Positions 1 to 9,517 of a DNA stretch of 64,000 bases are shown here, in pieces. The stretch comes from Fannyhessea vaginae DSM 15829 (GTDB lineage Bacteria; Actinomycetota; Coriobacteriia; Coriobacteriales; Atopobiaceae): the NCBI RefSeq assembly GCF_000159235.2, contig NZ_ACGK02000002.1, positions 1 to 64,000 of the forward strand, read 5' to 3'. A program made the position numbers and the translations under genes. The stretch's first letter is position 1, and each line of letters begins with the position of its first letter. Under the pieces are notes generated by a model. That model worked only from the letters and a program-made list of their open reading frames with translations. It was not told where the DNA came from and did not search any database.

Positions 1-705
1 ATGTACGTCGTGGCTATACCATTGATCCTAATGCACTTCTGTACTTTGACAAAGAGCTTCGTAGTGCTCATACACAAGGAAACGAAGAAATAGGTGTTCC
101 TTCAACCCAAGCTGATACAGGTTATACCTTCTTTGATTGGCAAAAGCTTGTCGCTAACGATAAGGGAGATGTAGTATATCTTGCTCACTTCCATAAGCTT
201 CCTATTGCGCACTTTACTCTTGAAAGCACAACAGAAGCCGAGCAACCATTTACCACTAAGCTTATAGGAGACGCACAAAACCATCCGCGTCTTAAAGCAG
301 GCTCTATAGTTCCAGATGGCATACAAGTAAGCTGTGAAGGTGAGACCTGTACCATAAGCGGTACCGCTCATATAAACGACTGGGAAGACGGAGAAGAACA
401 GCGTGTCATAGAGCTTCACTTTGAAGCAGTAGATGAAAGACAAGCAGATGCATACGGCAGAACATCTTATGGACTCAAGAAAGACATTACCGTTCGCATT
501 GTAGTCACACGTCCACACAAAACTACTCGTCCTCAAGCTCCAGCAGTCTATGATAAGCCCGCTTTACCAAAGGTAGGAACAGGAACACCTCGTCATGCAC
601 GTCTTCCCCAAACATCAGATCCAACGCTTGCAGCACATGCAGCAGGACTTTTGGGTATGGGTGTAGGCATGATAACAGCTGTTGCACTTGCACGTAAGAA
701 AGAGC
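1..705 (+). repeat. Long inverted repeat, left copy (partner 31119-31823)
   Basis: This stretch is the reverse complement of 31119-31823 without indels in the parts I aligned (position sum constant at 31824). Over the encoded protein only four residues differ. The repeat may continue leftwards beyond the window. The two copies lie in inverted orientation about 31 kb apart, bracketing the other surface genes, so recombination between them would invert the locus. Confidence 0.85.
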
Positions 706-716
706 GCAAACATTAA
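3..716 (+). CDS. C-terminal part of a large sortase-anchored surface protein (5' end outside window)
   Basis: The reading frame is open from the window edge to TAA at 714-716, giving 237 residues. It contains an InlB-like strand-turn motif (YTFFDW), beta-rich spacer sequence, and a C-terminal sorting signal: LPQTSDP, a hydrophobic segment rich in G, A, V and M, and the basic tail ARKKERKH. It should be a cell-wall-attached exported protein whose adhesive N-terminus lies outside the window. It matches the C-terminus of the minus-strand surface gene ending at 31066 almost exactly: I count four substitutions before the two tails diverge after KKER. The ligand is unknown. Assignment as a surface-protein end is secure; the full architecture cannot be seen. 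Confidence 0.85.
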   Translation, partial: VRRGYTIDPNALLYFDKELRSAHTQGNEEIGVPSTQADTGYTFFDWQKLVANDKGDVVYLAHFHKLPIAHFTLESTTEAEQPFTTKLIGDAQNHPRLKAGSIVPDGIQVSCEGETCTISGTAHINDWEDGEEQRVIELHFEAVDERQADAYGRTSYGLKKDITVRIVVTRPHKTTRPQAPAVYDKPALPKVGTGTPRHARLPQTSDPTLAAHAAGLLGMGVGMITAVALARKKERKH

Positions 717-735
717 GATGAGCAGTAGGGAATAG

Positions 736-795
736 GTACGCTAAGCTAAAGCGTACACCATGCGCGCGGTTTTCGTGACCGCGCGCTTGCGTTTA
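736..795 (+). terminator. Double hairpin, probable terminator after the left-edge gene
   Basis: Two consecutive hairpins follow the stop codon: GTACGCT/AGCGTAC (736-742/750-756) and GCGCGCGGT/ACCGCGCGC (762-770/778-786). The second is followed by a short T-containing stretch rather than a clean T run, so termination is probable but not certain. Confidence 0.55.
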
Positions 796-1086
796 TAGGC
801 ATAGGCGGCTGAGCGAGTGCATACATCTACACGAATCCGCGCATACGCTCTAGTACGCGCGCCGTGCAGACGCCCCGTACACACAAGCGCCACCCATGCC
901 CGCGCGCCACGCCCACGTGCTCGCACTTTATACATTTTGTATGCGTTTTGTATACGTTTCATGCATACTTCACATATCAGCATATTGATATGGCGAATTC
1001 GCATAATTTATATTGATATACAAATCCAACAACTTGCTGGAAACATGGTAATACCACCTATAACCTCGTCATTTATAATTTTTTCG
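796..1086. other. Intergenic region with small palindromes, no gene
   Basis: The first half is GC-rich and low in complexity; the second half is AT-rich. It contains the interrupted palindrome CATATCA/TGATATG (973-979/986-992) directly followed by the perfect palindrome GCGAATTCGC (993-1002). Open frames here have no ribosome-binding site and a biased Arg/Ala composition, so I do not call a gene. The palindromes could be regulator sites for the surface gene that starts at 1229. Confidence 0.4.
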
Positions 1087-1228
1087 TTTTTTTTTTTCAA
1101 CAGCTTAAAATACTTTTAAACAACATTAAGAAAGGGTAAAATAACCATCAGTTTACTGTACATTTAATGCAATATTTATATATGATAACAAAGGTCTTGT
1201 GCCCAGGCATCATCGATAGGAGTTAGCA
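1087..1228 (+). promoter_or_regulatory. Leader of surface gene A, shared with gene B
   Basis: This region aligns with 9941-10081 upstream of paralog B. Shared elements in order are a poly-T tract (T11 here, T9 upstream of B), a TTACTGTAC block, an AT-rich -10-like stretch, the palindrome TGCCCAGGCA (1200-1209; TGCCCGGGCA in B) and a Shine-Dalgarno GGAG. Conservation upstream of both genes implies common control. The exact promoter boxes cannot be fixed by eye. Confidence 0.6.
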
Positions 1229-4200
1229 ATGAGCAAATTGGCACGTAAACATAGTTCATATCGATCAACTATAGATCGCTCTTTATATCATTCTCGCCTT
1301 GCGCTCTCAGCGCGTGCATGTTCTGCAATTCTTGCAGGTACAATGCTTCTGGGGGGGGGGTCTTGCCGCCTCTCTTGCCTACGCTGATGGATATGTAGCT
1401 CCTGACGGAAACATTTACTACGGTTATAAATCCGATGCCAATTATAGTAAAGACCGCATTAAGATCGAGGTTCATTACTATAGTAATATGAAAGATGCCG
1501 AAGACGATAATATTGCTAACCAAGATCCTTTAGGTAAATTTGTACATGTAAAATACATTGCTAATCTTAATTCTAGTGACAATTCTTTTGATAAATGGGC
1601 GTTTCGTCCAATGTGGTGGTACGGCGTTCCTGCAGGTTTAACAGATGTACACGATATTAATTATAGCCGTTTTGAACAATACACCGATGCGGGCGCGCCT
1701 GCGCCTTCAACTCCTGGCATACGTAAAGATAGCGATAACGTTACCAAACATTATGCTAATTCAAAGGATTGGAAAGGCATTTCCAATTTCTATATTACCG
1801 ATCCAGCTAAGCTTACTTCTATGAACGGCTTGAGCACGCTTTTGGGTATTGATGGTAAGAGAAATAATGGCTACGACAATGCTGGTAATACAGCTGGTAA
1901 CTGGTCAGAGTATTACGATGCTACAAAAGGTATGCAGGGAATGTTTATCGATTGGGAATCTGCCGGTAAGCGTTTTTATCAAATGACTTACGTTGCAGAA
2001 CTTACTCCCCAAGCATGGAAAGAGCGCGATGAGCATCCTTTGCGTTTTGGTGCTGGTGTGTATCGTTTTGCTGGTAATTGGCATATCGCTACTGGTCAGG
2101 TGCATCGTGCTCCAAAAATTGGCGACAGCTTAAAGGTTGTCTATCCGTCCTTAACGCCTGTTGCTAAAGCTGATAGTCTTACGCCTGACGAGAAGACAAA
2201 CGTTACAACTGCCATTAAGAAGGCTAATGAAAACGCGAAGCATTTCGCAGATCTTCTTGAAAAAATTGAAGTTGGTAAAGACGGTACTGCAACTCTTACC
2301 TTCCATGACAAAACTACGCTTACCATGCTTGGTAATTTGCTGGTTGTAGAAGAGAAAAAAGACAATGTTAAGTTTCCGCCCGTGTATCCTGCTCCAATTG
2401 GTGTGGTGAATCCTAAGAATTTGAGCGATGCTGATCAGAAGACGATTATCCAAGGATTTAAGGACGCGAATAAAGGTAAAGACTTTTTGACCAAGGTTTC
2501 TGATAAGGATTCGGATGTTTATAAGTTTGATAACAATAATCAAACGTTGAAAATAAACTATAAGGATGGCTCTTCGCTGACCATTCCTTACGATCAACTG
2601 GTATATCAAGGTGCGACCATTGCCGATTGGGCGCCGTATGTTGTACCTGCTCCAACTGAGGTTAAAAACCTTTCGAGCTTAGATGCAACCGAGCAAAAGC
2701 AAGTAACCGATGCTTTCGATAAAGCAAACGCTGACTTGGATGTCTATACTGCAGCCAAGAAAGACGGTAAAACTCCTGTAACCTTTGATAAAGACTTCAA
2801 GAATGCTATTATTACCTGGGCCGACGGTTCACAAACGCAAGTGCCTTCTTGGCAATTCTTAAAGCAGAAGGCAGCCCCTGCGCCCGAACCATCTGTACCA
2901 ACTCCTGCCGCTGAAAAAACATTTATTGTTGAGCATCCCGAGACGCCAACGGTGGTTACGTTTGATCCGTTTAAAACAACGACCGCAGAAATAACTACGG
3001 GTAATGTTGCGACTCAGCTTAACAACCTTAAATCAACACTTAAGGCTAAAACTGCTAAAGACTCTCAAAACCCACAAACAAAAGTAACTATTACCGACGT
3101 TGAGTATAGTGTAGACAATAACGGTGTAGGTTATATTACCTTTAAGGCGAATGGTTACAAGGACGCTAAGTATCCAATGGGTGTGTTCTTCAAGCAGAAC
3201 CCTAACAATAAGGTACTGCCTCAAACGGGTACTACTACCACTAGCAACACAAATAAGCAGGGTTATAAGTACAACTATACAAAATTTAAGATACAGGGCA
3301 CGACGCCGACTGCAGCAGAGAAAAATGCAGCTGTTAAGCAATTTGTAAAAGACAACTATAACGGTACCGTAAACGATTGTAGCAACGGTACGTATATGCT
3401 TAACGCTGGGCTTACTCCCAAGGATGGAACACAGGGTCTTGCAATCAACAATACTTCTGGTTTAAGCAAGGTTGTTGCGGATAATACAAGCATAAAGGTT
3501 CTAGATAAATCGGGCACTGCTGTAATTACCATTAATGATCCTTACGAAAAGAATCAAGGTCAAGCGGGTGGTGCTGATACCACGCTTGCGGATCTCAGAG
3601 CTCTCGCCAAGAAACTTCTTGCTGCAAAACAGAAGGCAGGCGTTACCAATAAAGACCTCAAAAAGGCAGGTATCACTGATCCAGCAAACCTCTCCAATGC
3701 TGAAAAAGGTATCGATAAGATGGATGAAAAAACACTCCGTGACCTCATCCAAAAACTCACTGATGTCAAGCACTACGACAGAAAGTACAACACGCCTACC
3801 CTAGAGGTTGATAATCCAGACAATCTGACCGAGGATAACCTCAAAGCTGCGATAAAGGCATTCCTTGAAGCCAACTACGATAACGCAGACACAGTGAATG
3901 TCACTTCGACAAGTGATTTTACCTTGCCCACCAATCTTACCCCGAAGAAAGGCACGGTCTACATGGAGGTTGGCGCTGACGGCGTCGCCAAGATTAAGAG
4001 CGCAAGCAAGGATGGAATCGTTGTTGTAGATGGCGATGGCACTACCACATTTACGGTTAAGCCTACTTACACGAAGAAAGCTGTTCCATCTGCCGACGCA
4101 TTGGCGCAGATGAAAGAGGACGCAAAGAAGCTTATTGATAAGAATCCGTATTTAACTCCTGATCAGAAGAAAGAATACAAGAAGAAGATTGAGGATGCTA

Positions 4201-6791
4201 AGGATCAGCCTGGCATTCAAAAGATCCTGGATGATGCTAAAACACAGGGTGAAAAGAATAAGCAGAACACAACTGATCCTCAGATTCAGCAAATCATCAA
4301 TAACAACAAGGGCGGCGGCGATGAAAAGAAGCAGCACGAGCTTGATGCCGCTAAAGAAGCTGCCAAGAAAGCAATCGAAGCTCTTCATAATTTGTCGCAG
4401 GATCAAAAGACAGAGTTTGAGAATAAACTTAATGGTACAGACGTTAAGACTCCTGCAGACGTCCAGAAGATTGTTGACGCTGCTAAACTTGCAGATGCAC
4501 TTGAAAGCGTTAAGAAGGATGTAGCAAAACTGGTGTTCCTCGACCACGGTAAGGGCGCAGATGCGGATAAAACAGATCCAAATCACACCGAAGATGCTGC
4601 TTTGGATACGATTCTCAATACAAAGCCAACCAAAGACGCAACACTTGCGACATTGGAAACAAAGCTGGCTGCAACTCCAGTAGTTTTGGCCGATGTGAAA
4701 AATGCGCTTACTGCCGCAACGCGCCAAAATGGCATTAACGAGCAAGCTGCAAAACAGGCCGCAACTGCTAAGTTGAGTGCTTTTGAACAAAGCCTTGAGG
4801 ACGCATATAACAAGCTGTCAGACACAGATAAAACTGCGGTAAGCACTCAGTATAACGCTGCAAAAGAAGCTATTACTAAGGCTAAAACGGCTGTTACCAA
4901 AGCAACTAAACCGTCTGAACTTCTGCAGGCAATAAGCGACATTAATACAGCGCTTGATACTGCTAATAAAGCAATAAGCGAGAAGGCAAACGCGGCACAA
5001 AAGGACAACAAGAAAGACAACGATCACGATTCCAAGCCAGACGCCTTCAAACAGGAAAAAGAGCATGCCAAGGCTGAAATTGATAAAATAGACGATCTTA
5101 CTCCTGAGCAGAAAAAGCAATATAAAGAGGAGATTGATCACGCTGATCATAAGGGCGATCCTGAGGCAATTGTAAATCGTGCTAAGAAGCACACGAAGAT
5201 CGACGCTGCTCTTAAAGCAATTGATGAATTTAAGCACTTAAACAATGCTCAAAAGGATGCTTTTAAGGCAATCCTCAAAGATACGGATGCTTCTGATCAC
5301 ACCAATCCTGACGGGACAACGTCTGATGATATCGATGATGTACTTGCTAACGCTGCAAACACCGATAATGCTATGGCTCGTCTTGAAGGTTTGAAGATAA
5401 TTGCAGATGAGTTTGCCAAAGGTGAAAAGTATAAGGGTGCTAATGATACTCTGAAGAAAGCATTTGATGATGCTTCTACTGCTGCAGGTGCTGTACTCGA
5501 TAAGGCTAAAGGTGCCGATAAGGGCGCTGACGAAGTCAATACGTTATATAACGATCTTCTAAAAGCAATGCGCGATATTGATCCTAACGCAAAAAGTGCT
5601 GGTCTAAAGACTGATGCTCTTAGCAAAGAGATTGACACCGATAAGACCTTTAAGCCAAGCGAAACCGATCCCAAGACTCCAGGCAACTCTGTTTATAACA
5701 CGTCTTCTAAAGCTAAGAAAGATGAGTTTGATAAAGCGTTGGGTGCGGCTCAAACGGTTTTGAATGGTGCTAAGACCGCTGATATTTCTACTGCAGACAA
5801 AGAAGCTGCTGAACAGAAAGAAATCGACGCTGCACTCGATAAGCTTATTAAAGCTCGTTTAGCTTTAGACGGCGTAAATACTGATGCTCTACAAGCTGAA
5901 GTAAAGAAAGATGGCGCATTAAAAGACGACATCTCATATAAGAATGCTTCACAAGCTAAGAAAGACGCATTTGATAAAGCGCTAAAAGATGTACAAGATC
6001 TTATTTCTCAATTAGGTGATCTTGAGGGTACAGGTAAACAATACGCAAACAAGTCTCAAAAAGAAAAGCAAGCTCTTGTTGATGAGGCTCTTAAGACTCT
6101 AAAAGATGCCGCTGCTGCTCTTGATGGTGTTGATACAAAAGCTTTACAAGCTGAAGTAGATAAAGATGCTAAATTACCAGAAGACGTTTCGTATAAGAAT
6201 GCTTCAAAGGATAAGCAATCTGCATTTGATACTGCATTAACCGATGCAAAAGATCTTGTTGCTCACATAAATGCCGATTCAACCAAGACTAAAACAGAAA
6301 AGCAAACTCTTGTAGATAACGCACTTAAAGCACTGCAAACAGCCGCTGCCGCTCTCGACGGTGTAGACACCAAGCCTTTACAAGATGAGGTTCATACAGC
6401 TGATGAAGTTAAGAAGTCCGATGCTTATATCTATGCTTCACAAGATAAAAAAGATGCATATGATCAGGCTCTTCAACAAGCAGACAAACTGCTTAAAGAA
6501 CTCTCAGATTCTAGTACAGATACACGCACTAAGGATCAAAAAGAAAAAGCTTTGGCTGATGCATTAAAGCTTGTTCAAGATACTAAAGCTGCATTAGATG
6601 GCAAGAAGCCAGAATCTCCTGCTGAACATGTGGAGTCTGCTCAACCTGTAGAGCAAGCATCACCTAAGACCTCTGATCCATTTGTCTTAGGTCAAGTACT
6701 TGCATCCTTACTTGGTTCTGCAGGAATACTTGGTGCAGGTTTTGCAGGTCGAAAGCGCTCATCTGCAAAGCACATGAAACGCAAGAAGTAA
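1229..6791 (+). CDS. Surface protein A: GA/FIVAR-repeat, sortase-anchored, phase-variable (OFF as read)
   Basis: With the frame restored this is about 1853 residues. ATG 1229 has a good GGAG site and begins a signal peptide (basic n-region, core ILAGTMLLGGG, cleavage near AYA-DG at 52). The G10 tract at 1351-1360 shifts the frame, so translation from 1229 stops at TGA 1385-1387; nine Gs would join it to the long body, matching paralog B. The body has a unique N-terminal domain (about 53-290), three repeats with LTPDEK/LSDADQ and DGS motifs (about 295-560), beta-rich segments, at least three GA-like three-helix modules (about 956, 1036 and 1270; a fold known to bind albumin in other cocci), FIVAR-like helical repeats (about 1450-1790) and the sorting signal PKTSDP plus hydrophobic segment and basic tail. 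No start codon with a credible Shine-Dalgarno site exists in the body frame. A terminator follows. Ligand unknown; albumin or matrix binding is inference. Confidence 0.85.
1351..1360 (+). repeat. G10 homopolymer in signal-peptide codons of gene A
   Basis: Ten consecutive Gs encode the Gly-Gly-Gly of the signal-peptide core. Nine Gs (or 6 or 12) restore the frame; ten place a stop 25 nt after the tract. Paralog B encodes the same LLGGGL with a T interrupting the tract (10200-10215), which would make it stable. Tracts of this length are well-known hotspots of slipped-strand mispairing. Confidence 0.85.
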
Positions 6792-6822
6792 ACGTCGAGC
6801 TATAGGGCAAAAAGTGTGTATA

Positions 6823-6860
6823 AAATCGGTTGTTTGCGTAGGTAAACAGCCGATTTTTCG
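6823..6860 (+). terminator. Rho-independent terminator of gene A
   Basis: A 13-bp stem (6823-6835 pairing with 6844-6856, one G-T wobble) with an 8-nt loop is followed by a T run. It lies about 30 bp after the stop codon at 6791. Confidence 0.85.
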
Positions 6861-6884
6861 TAAACAATTCAAAAGATCAAATTT

Positions 6885-7149
6885 TTTACCTGGACAAAAA
6901 GTGTGTAAAATTCACAACATATCGGCAGGTAAAACCATCTAAATTAGAAAAAAATTACTAATTTTAGGTGGTGGAGTATGAGTGCAAATATTTGTTTTCG
7001 TTTGTAGTAGCAAGATAGTAAAAGATGGCAAGACAAAGGCTGGAAAGCAGCGGTATAGATGTCTTGAGTGTGGAAGTTCACAATCACGTAGATATGCGTT
7101 ACAAGCAAGAGAGTTAAAACTCTTCTTAGATTGGTTACTAGGTAAATAA
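6885..7149 (+). mobile_element. Truncated IS fragment (IS1249-like) with transposase N-terminus
   Basis: The open frame at 6982-7149 (GTG start) encodes a short zinc-ribbon segment: CSSKIVKDGK, then RYRCLECGSSQSRR, then LFLDWLLGK before a stop. This Cys-rich N-terminus followed by an F-L-x-W-L-L-G-K helix is characteristic of IS1249/IS256-type transposases, which normally continue for several hundred more residues. The expected first CxxC pair is damaged (one Cys replaced), and nothing of the catalytic domain remains. The upstream 6885-6980 sequence may contain the IS end. It is a dead remnant marking the left border of the imported island. Confidence 0.6.
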
Positions 7150-7155
7150 CTATAT

Positions 7156-7399
7156 ATGAAGTCAGTCATTGCAGAAAAACTAAGTGTAGCTATATCGATC
7201 GCAAAGGTTATCGGAGCAAATAAAAAGAAAGACGGATACTATGAGGGAAATGGAATTATCGGATATTTCAAATGGCAAGGTAAATAAAGAAGATTTTCTA
7301 CAAAAAATTAAGGAAGAAATAAATAATACAACAGAGCAATATGTAAGAGGAGGTTCTGCAAATAGCTTAGGGTTTACTTTTGCACCCAAAAATGTATAA
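7156..7399 (+). pseudogene. topB (DNA topoisomerase III) remnant of an integrative conjugative element
   Basis: Frame 7156-7287 begins MKSVIAEKLSVAISIAKVIG and continues to KKDGYYEGNG, which matches the N-terminus of type IA topoisomerase III (usually M-K-L-V-I-A-E-K-P-S-V-A-x-S-I-A). It then runs out of frame. An overlapping frame, 7241-7399, encodes a 52-residue segment starting MREMELSDISNGK that resembles the extreme C-terminus of ICE-borne TopB. The gene thus seems to have lost nearly all its interior, joining its ends with a frameshift. Standalone topB copies are typical cargo of Firmicute integrative conjugative elements. The N-terminal match is fairly strong; the C-terminal match is inference. 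Confidence 0.6.
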
Positions 7400-7411
7400 T
7401 TTTAGGTGCAA
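7373..7411 (+). promoter_or_regulatory. AbiE operon promoter with inverted-repeat operator
   Basis: A -35-like TTTACT (7373-7378) lies 16 bp before a perfect TATAAT (7395-7400). A 12-bp inverted repeat with one mismatch, TTGCACCCAAAA (7380-7391) and TTTTAGGTGCAA (7400-7411), 8 bp apart, surrounds the -10 box. AbiEi antitoxins are known to repress their own operon by binding inverted repeats at the promoter, so this is the likely operator. An AGGAGG site and ATG 7425 follow. Confidence 0.75.
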
Positions 7412-7424
7412 GGAGGTGCTTTAT

Positions 7425-8030
7425 ATGACTTCTATAACCAACCAAATAGAAAATATTATGTCAGAAAATCAGGGGAAAATCTTTTCTATTAATGATTTCT
7501 ATAATCTTGGAACAAAGAACACAATTAAGTCTGTCTTATATAGATTAAATGAAGAAAATCAAATTATAAGGCTTATAGATGGACTATATATAAAACCAAA
7601 ATATAGCGAGATTTTAAAAGAATATTCTTATCCAGGTGTAAGTGAGGTTGCTGAAAAGCTTGCAGATAAATTTTCTTGGACAATAGCTCCTACAGGAGAT
7701 ACAGCACTAAACTATACGGGATTATCTACTCAAATTCCAAACGAGTATATTTATATTTCAGATGGGGCATACAGAGAGTATTTATATAGAGGAAAAAAGA
7801 TTATCTTTAAACACACGACAAATAGAAACATAACATCTTATTCCAAAGAGTTGTCTATTCTTATACAGGCAATTAAGGCATTGGGCAAAGATAATATCAA
7901 TGAAGAACATATTAAAAAACTTGCTGTATTCGCCCAAAATATTAAAGAAGATTTAAAGGAAGATACTTTAAGATTACCTTTTTGGATACAGGAAGTTTTA
8001 GAAAAGATCCAGGAGATTAACCATGAATAA
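7425..8030 (+). CDS. abiEi: AbiEi-type antitoxin / transcriptional autoregulator (DUF6088-like)
   Basis: The 201-residue product has an N-terminal winged-helix region (about 1-60: an S-I-N-D-F helix, then VLYRL and the wing motif GLYIKPKY) followed by the AbiEi core with APTGDTALNYTGLS and a basic beta-segment. I start it at ATG 7425 because a perfect AGGAGG lies just upstream; an upstream in-frame start at 7380 would begin inside the operator. It overlaps the next gene by 8 bp, as usual for translationally coupled type IV toxin-antitoxin pairs. Family knowledge: AbiEi neutralises AbiEii without direct contact and represses the operon. The codons are much more AT-rich and AAA/ATA-rich than those of the surrounding genes, consistent with import from a Firmicute. 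Confidence 0.88.
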   Translation: MTSITNQIENIMSENQGKIFSINDFYNLGTKNTIKSVLYRLNEENQIIRLIDGLYIKPKYSEILKEYSYPGVSEVAEKLADKFSWTIAPTGDTALNYTGLSTQIPNEYIYISDGAYREYLYRGKKIIFKHTTNRNITSYSKELSILIQAIKALGKDNINEEHIKKLAVFAQNIKEDLKEDTLRLPFWIQEVLEKIQEINHE

Positions 8031-9030
8031 ATTATTAGAAGTATCAAATGAAGAATTGGATCTTGTGATACAAAATACTTCAGATAAACTCAATATGTCA
8101 AAAGCTATTGTAGAAAAGGATTTATGGGTTTGTGTGATTTTAAAATATCTGTTTAGTAGGTTTAAGTACAGGGATGCTATTGTCTTTAAAGGTGGAACAA
8201 GCCTATCTAAAGTTTATAAACTGATAGAAAGATTTTCAGAAGATATAGACCTTGCGTTAGACTGGAAAGTTTTAGGATATGGAAAAACAGAACCTTATGA
8301 AGATAGAAGTAATACAAAGCAACAAAAATTCAATGATAAATTAAATGATGATACAAAAGTGTTTCTGCGTGATGAATTTCTGCCTGTTCTACAAAATGAT
8401 TTTAAAGAAATTCTAAATAATAAAACATATAGTTTTTATATTGACGAGTTTGACGGACAGACAATATGTTTTGACTACCCTAAGAATCATAAAGATAGCT
8501 CGATTCTACAAGTAATAAGATTAGAAATTGGAAGTTTAGCAGAACCAATTCCTGCAAGCAATCAAAAAATAAAAACTTATATTGAAGAAGCATATCCTGA
8601 GGTATTCAATGAAAATATAGAAGTTGTGGCAGTAGATAGTTTAAGAACCTTTTATGAAAAGATTACTATACTTCATAGAGAGGCAAATCGAGTAAATGGA
8701 AATTATCCAACAAGATATTCAAGACATTTTTACGATGTTTATAAAATGATGCTAACGGATATTAGAGAAAAAAGTTTTGAAAACATCGGATTACTAAAAA
8801 CAGTCATTAATTTTAAGAAAAAATTCTATGCAAGTAATTGGGCGAAATATGATGACATCATGAATGGTAATTTAAAGTTAATACCATCAAAGGAAGGATT
8901 AGAAATCTTTTCAAAAGACTATGACAGCATGAAAAATATGTTGTTTGGAGAAAAGATATCATTTGATAAAATCGTTGATGCTCTTATGGAATACGAGAAA
9001 GAGTTGAATGATGTTATAAAAAATAAGTAA
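8023..9030 (+). CDS. abiEii: AbiEii-type nucleotidyltransferase toxin
   Basis: The 335-residue product carries the nucleotidyltransferase-fold signature KGGTSLSK (about 58-65) and, about 12 residues on, FSEDIDLAL with the D-x-D metal-binding pair. It resembles the AbiEii/MenT toxin family (formerly DUF1814), whose members transfer nucleotides to cellular targets such as tRNA and act in abortive phage defence. All visible catalytic elements are intact and the length is normal, so the module is probably functional. ATG 8023 overlaps the antitoxin stop and is preceded by an AGGAG site. No terminator is obvious; the host-type sequence resumes soon after the stop. Confidence 0.9.
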   Translation: MNKLLEVSNEELDLVIQNTSDKLNMSKAIVEKDLWVCVILKYLFSRFKYRDAIVFKGGTSLSKVYKLIERFSEDIDLALDWKVLGYGKTEPYEDRSNTKQQKFNDKLNDDTKVFLRDEFLPVLQNDFKEILNNKTYSFYIDEFDGQTICFDYPKNHKDSSILQVIRLEIGSLAEPIPASNQKIKTYIEEAYPEVFNENIEVVAVDSLRTFYEKITILHREANRVNGNYPTRYSRHFYDVYKMMLTDIREKSFENIGLLKTVINFKKKFYASNWAKYDDIMNGNLKLIPSKEGLEIFSKDYDSMKNMLFGEKISFDKIVDALMEYEKELNDVIKNK

Positions 9031-9101
9031 GTTTATTTTGTCCTATAACTCTAAGCGTCGCACGACCACGCGCCCACGCGCTCAACAAGCACAAAATCAC
9101 G

Positions 9102-9136
9102 ATGCGTGTTCTCTACAAGGTAGGGGCACGCATTGT
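9102..9136 (+). terminator. Relic of a surface-gene 3' flank (terminator-like hairpin)
   Basis: The stem ATGCGTG/CACGCAT (9102-9108/9127-9133) and its loop are closely similar to the terminator after gene B (15612-15650). It follows the AbiE operon rather than a surface gene, suggesting that a surface-gene end once lay here before the island inserted or a deletion occurred. It could still terminate AbiE transcripts. Confidence 0.5.
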
Positions 9137-9290
9137 TGTATAAATTGCCGCACGTTTCTGCCTGTATGACTAATTCGTAGAGGTAACGCAGGCGTGTAGG
9201 AAATGCACTGATAAAAGCCCAGAAGGCGCGGCAGGTATTGTCCGTGCGTCCGAGTGCGCGGGTGTGCTATTGCAAAACATTTCTCCTAAT

Positions 9291-9466
9291 ATTCGAAAAA
9301 AACCTTGTTTGACACGAGTTTTGCGACGCAAAGCCTTGGGATCAAAAAAACGTGTTTTGTATTTGCCCAGGTAAGCGTGCTGGTACAGTTTTGAGAACCT
9401 CTCAAAAGTGATGCAAAGGGCAATTTTTGGCGTCAGAACTCGTGTCAAATGGGGTATTTTTCGAAT
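9291..9466. repeat. 176-bp nested palindromic element (MITE-like)
   Basis: The two ends form an imperfect inverted repeat of about 38 bp (9291-9330 against 9429-9466, sharing TTTGACACGAGTT). Inside lie a second pair (TTTGCCC/GGGCAA-type) and a central hairpin TTTTGAGA-acc-TCTCAAAA (9389-9407). The whole can fold into one long hairpin and has no convincing coding content. A non-autonomous mobile element or genome-wide intergenic repeat is most likely. Confidence 0.55.
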
Positions 9467-9517
9467 TTTTCTCACTTGGTTTTGTATGACCCAAGACTCC
9501 ACGCCTCCATGAATGTG

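Noticed and set aside
741..1119. Overlapping open frames on both strands (87 and 100 residues)
   Set aside because: No ribosome-binding site, strongly biased Arg/Ala composition caused by the GC-rich repeat-like DNA, and no family resemblance.
1299..1350. Internal TTG start for the body frame of gene A
   Set aside because: It would read the signal-peptide region in the wrong frame, giving a non-hydrophobic start, and has no ribosome-binding site; the G10 frameshift explains the data better.
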